From NCBI GenBank assembly GCA_050012775.1, contig JBEKGN010000001.1, forward strand, positions 62,001-126,000: DNA of 64,000 bases, in the 5' to 3' direction. How positions within the stretch are numbered: the first letter of the stretch is position 1; each line of letters begins with the position of its first letter. Source of the DNA: Roseiarcus sp050012775 (GTDB taxonomy: Bacteria > Pseudomonadota > Alphaproteobacteria > Rhizobiales > Beijerinckiaceae). Positions 62,099 to 64,000 of the stretch are shown piece by piece. A program made the translations under genes and the position numbers. A model generated the notes under the pieces. The model searched no databases and was not told where the DNA came from. It saw only the letters and a program-made list of their open reading frames with translations.

Positions 62099-63061
62099 GT
62101 GTCCACTTCCGCCGCTGATTATCTCGTCGACCGTCGCCATCTGCGCCGCCAGGTCGGGTTTTGGCGGATCGCCGCGTTCGTCGCCGCCGTGCTCGCCGTT
62201 CTCGCGCTGGGATTGCGGTGGTACGGCGCCGGGCTCGGTCAGGCGCATATCGCGCGGCTTTCGATTTCCGGCCTCATCACCGGCAACGAGGCGACGCTGA
62301 AGCTGATCCGCCAGGTCGCGGATTCGAAAGCCGCGGCGGCGCTCATCGATATCGACAGCCCCGGCGGCACGACCGAGGGCTCCGAAGTCCTCTACGAGGA
62401 AATCCGACGCCTCGCCGAGAAGAAGCCGGTCGTGGCCGTCGTCGGATCGATGGCGGCTTCGGGCGCTTACATCGCCGCGCTGGGCGCCGACCGCATTTTC
62501 GTTCGCGGCAATTCGATTGTCGGATCGATCGGCGTGCTCGTCCAATTTCCGAACGTGTCGGGGCTGATGGACAAGGTCGGCGTCAAGCTCGAATCGATCA
62601 AGTCCTCGCCGCTCAAGGCCGCTCCGAACGGATTCGAGCCGACGAGCGAGGATGCGCGCGCCGCGATGGCCGCGCTCGTCGCGGATTCGTTCTCCTGGTT
62701 CAAGGATCTGGTCAAGGAACGGCGCCATCTGAGCGACGACGAACTGGCGCGCGTCGACGATGGACGGGTGTTCACCGGGCGGCAGGGTCTGCCGCTGAAG
62801 CTCGCCGACGCGATCGGCGGCGAGCGCGAGGCGATCAAGTGGCTGGAGGCCGAAAAAGGCGTCGCCAAGGATCTGCCGGTGCGCGACTGGCGAGCCAGCA
62901 CCGGGCTCGCCGGCTTCAAACTGACGAGCTTGGCCGCCGCGGCGGCGGACGCCTTCGGCTTGCGCTCGATCGCGGGCGCGCTGCGGCGCGGCGATTGGGC
63001 GGGCGAGGGCGGTCCGGTTGACGGATTGGTCTCGATTTGGCAACTGTCTAGCGGGGATTGA
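62099..63061 (+). CDS. sppA: Signal peptide peptidase SppA (S49 serine protease)
   Basis: 320 aa from a GTG with a GAGG site. One N-terminal membrane helix (FWRIAAFVAAVLAVLALGLRWYG) anchors the enzyme. Catalytic residues: Ser in VGSMAASGAYIAALGADRIF and Lys in SSPLKAAPNGFEP. SppA degrades cleaved signal peptides in the membrane. It precedes ihfB by about 50 bases, the sppA-ihfB order usual in alphaproteobacteria. Confidence 0.94.
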   Translation: MSTSAADYLVDRRHLRRQVGFWRIAAFVAAVLAVLALGLRWYGAGLGQAHIARLSISGLITGNEATLKLIRQVADSKAAAALIDIDSPGGTTEGSEVLYEEIRRLAEKKPVVAVVGSMAASGAYIAALGADRIFVRGNSIVGSIGVLVQFPNVSGLMDKVGVKLESIKSSPLKAAPNGFEPTSEDARAAMAALVADSFSWFKDLVKERRHLSDDELARVDDGRVFTGRQGLPLKLADAIGGEREAIKWLEAEKGVAKDLPVRDWRASTGLAGFKLTSLAAAAADAFGLRSIAGALRRGDWAGEGGPVDGLVSIWQLSSGD

Positions 63062-63112
63062 CGCGCGGCATGGCGTTTTGCTCGTGCGTTATAGTTTCGA
63101 GGGGCGTCTCCT

Positions 63113-63403
63113 TTGATCAAGTCCGAGCTCGTGCAGCGTATGGCGGCGCGTAATCCGCATCTCTATCAACGCGACATCGAACACATCGTCGACGCCATTC
63201 TCGGCGAGATCACGGAAGCCCTGGCGCGCGGCGAGCGCGTCGAGCTGCGCGGATTTGGCGCGTTCTCGACCAAGCAGCGCCTCGCGCGCACGGGGCGCAA
63301 TCCGCGCACCGGCGACAAAGTGCCGGTCACGGAGAAACTCGTGCCGTTCTTCAAGACCGGCAAGGAAATGCGCGAACGCCTCAATCACAAGCCTGGCGCC
63401 TGA
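63113..63403 (+). CDS. ihfB: Integration host factor subunit beta
   Basis: 96 aa HU/IHF-fold DNA-bending protein. MIKSELVQRMAARNPHLYQRDIEHIVDAILGEI, RVELRGFGAFSTKQRLARTGRNPRTG and KEMRERLN are the IHF beta signature; the intercalating Pro is in NPRTG. It pairs with IHF alpha to bend DNA at promoters and recombination sites. The start is a TTG; a GAGGGG site lies about 10 bases upstream. Confidence 0.94.
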   Translation: MIKSELVQRMAARNPHLYQRDIEHIVDAILGEITEALARGERVELRGFGAFSTKQRLARTGRNPRTGDKVPVTEKLVPFFKTGKEMRERLNHKPGA

Positions 63404-63493
63404 CGCGCACGGCCGATTGGTTTGCGCTGGGCGCGCTTTCGCGCCATTCTCGCGCCGCGCTTCCCCTACGCGAGAAAGTCGTCGGTTCCGCCC

Positions 63494-63817
63494 ATGGTTC
63501 GCTTCCTGAAACTCGTCCTCATCGCGCCCATCGCGATTCTTCTTCTGATTTTCGCCTTCGCCAATCGGCATTTCGTCACGGTCTCGTTCGATCCCTTCTC
63601 GTCGGGAGACATCCCCGCTTTCGCGATCCAGGCGCCGCTGTTCGTCGTCCTGATCGTCGCGGCCATGCTCGGCGTCGTCGCTGGCGGCGCGGCGACCTGG
63701 CTCGCGCAGGGCAAGCATCGTCGCGCCGCGCGGCAAAACGCGTTCGAAGCCGACAAGTGGCGCGCCGAGGCTGAGGCGGCCAAGGCGCAAGCGCTCGGTC
63801 CTCCGGCGCAACGCTGA
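63494..63817 (+). CDS. LapA (DUF1049)-domain membrane protein
   Basis: 107 aa. A double-helix membrane unit (MVRFLKLVLIAPIAILLLIFAFANRHFVTVSFDPF and IQAPLFVVLIVAAMLGVVAGGAATWLAQGKHRRAARQ) and a charged helical tail match LapA/LapB-associated proteins of the envelope. The ATG at 63494 is the family start; 24 upstream codons are rejected. It follows ihfB, an arrangement widely conserved in proteobacteria. Confidence 0.88.
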   Translation: MVRFLKLVLIAPIAILLLIFAFANRHFVTVSFDPFSSGDIPAFAIQAPLFVVLIVAAMLGVVAGGAATWLAQGKHRRAARQNAFEADKWRAEAEAAKAQALGPPAQR

Positions 63818-63833
63818 ACGGGGCCGAGCCGGG

Positions 63834-64000
63834 ATGCGCCATTTCACCGCCGCCGAAATCGACGCCGCGCTCGATTTTCCCTCGCTGATCGACGCGCTCA
63901 GCGAGAGCTTTCGCGGCGGCTTCCACGCGCCCCAACGCCATCACCACGAAATCGAACGCGCGGGCGAGCCCGCGGCGACGGCGTTGCTGATGCCGGCGTG
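63834..64000 (+). CDS. Ornithine cyclodeaminase family protein (partial, runs off the window)
   Basis: The first 55 residues are visible. MRHFTAAEIDAALDFPSLIDALSESFRGGFHAPQRHHHEI and the following ATALLMPA match the opening of ornithine cyclodeaminase/mu-crystallin proteins. These NAD(P)-dependent enzymes deaminate ornithine to proline or act on related imino acids. The frame runs off the window edge. The start is the ATG just after the LapA-domain gene. Confidence 0.75.
   Translation, partial: MRHFTAAEIDAALDFPSLIDALSESFRGGFHAPQRHHHEIERAGEPAATALLMPA

Noticed and set aside
60785..63043. 752-codon frame antisense to the NDUFA9-like and sppA genes
   Set aside because: Composition is Arg/Ala/Asp-rich shadow coding; both plus-strand genes have clear family motifs.

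Overview
The window is a GC-rich (roughly two thirds G+C) stretch of a chromosome, most likely from an alphaproteobacterium of the Hyphomicrobiales. This placement is inferred from gene content: a split ATP synthase operon with separate b' and b subunits (atpI-B-E-F'-F, without the F1 genes), an Irr-type iron-regulated mbfA, an IalB-family protein, the hflK-hflC-DUF2065-degP order, a phasin, and a fused shikimate kinase/3-dehydroquinate synthase. A Beijerinckiaceae/Methylocystaceae-like host is plausible but cannot be fixed by reading alone. No rRNA, tRNA, CRISPR array or intact insertion sequence was seen.

Layout. 0-9 kb: the end of an unknown gene, a RACo-like [2Fe-2S]/ASKHA corrinoid activator, ubiA with a small exported protein, glucokinase, a solitary C5-cytosine methyltransferase overlapping a Vsr repair endonuclease, and PEP carboxylase. 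9-14 kb: a Phd/VapC-type toxin-antitoxin pair with a readable promoter and operator, proB, the iron exporter mbfA with an Irr-like box and a terminator in its leader, mntR, and a putative glycosyltransferase. 14-22 kb: hisS, the ATP synthase F0 genes, an exported protein, RNase T2, rlmJ and a nitronate monooxygenase. 21.8-25.8 kb is a lower-GC islet with a truncated PII gene, a YfhO-type membrane protein, and a broken DUF4160 gene joined to a DUF2442-HTH gene. 26-29 kb: dnaB, an MFS transporter and a GYD-domain protein.

29.4-36.5 kb is a divergent sugar-acid catabolic cluster: an AraD1/GguC protein, a UxaA/GarD-type dehydratase and a GntR regulator on one side, and an XylX-like FAH-fold dehydratase, an alpha-ketoglutarate semialdehyde dehydrogenase and a PfkB kinase on the other. 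It would feed alpha-ketoglutarate into the TCA cycle, and sdhCDAB follows directly. 40-47 kb: a GNAT enzyme, an IalB-like protein, a 140-bp inverted-repeat element, ubiG, lysC, a phasin-led cluster with a FixK/FNR-type box, and proA, which is far from proB. 47-55 kb: degP, DUF2065, hflC, hflK, a CorC-like protein, a GntR regulator and the aroK-aroB fusion. 55-64 kb: an EF-G paralogue, a PLP sulfur-amino-acid enzyme flanked by two copies of a MITE-like repeat with an AT-rich 21-bp tandem array nearby, a carboxymuconolactone decarboxylase-like exported protein, an NDUFA9-like protein, SppA, IHF beta, a LapA-domain protein and the start of an ornithine cyclodeaminase family gene.

Most of the window is housekeeping. 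The most useful non-obvious signals are regulatory: the FixK/FNR box placed as a class II site before the phasin cluster, the iron box plus leader terminator before mbfA, the toxin-antitoxin operator, and the palindromes before the nitronate monooxygenase and DUF4160 genes. Next come signs of decay or mobility: the PII fragment, the DUF4160 frameshift, paired repeats around the PLP gene, and a low-GC patch inside hisS. No clearly undescribed multi-gene system was found.
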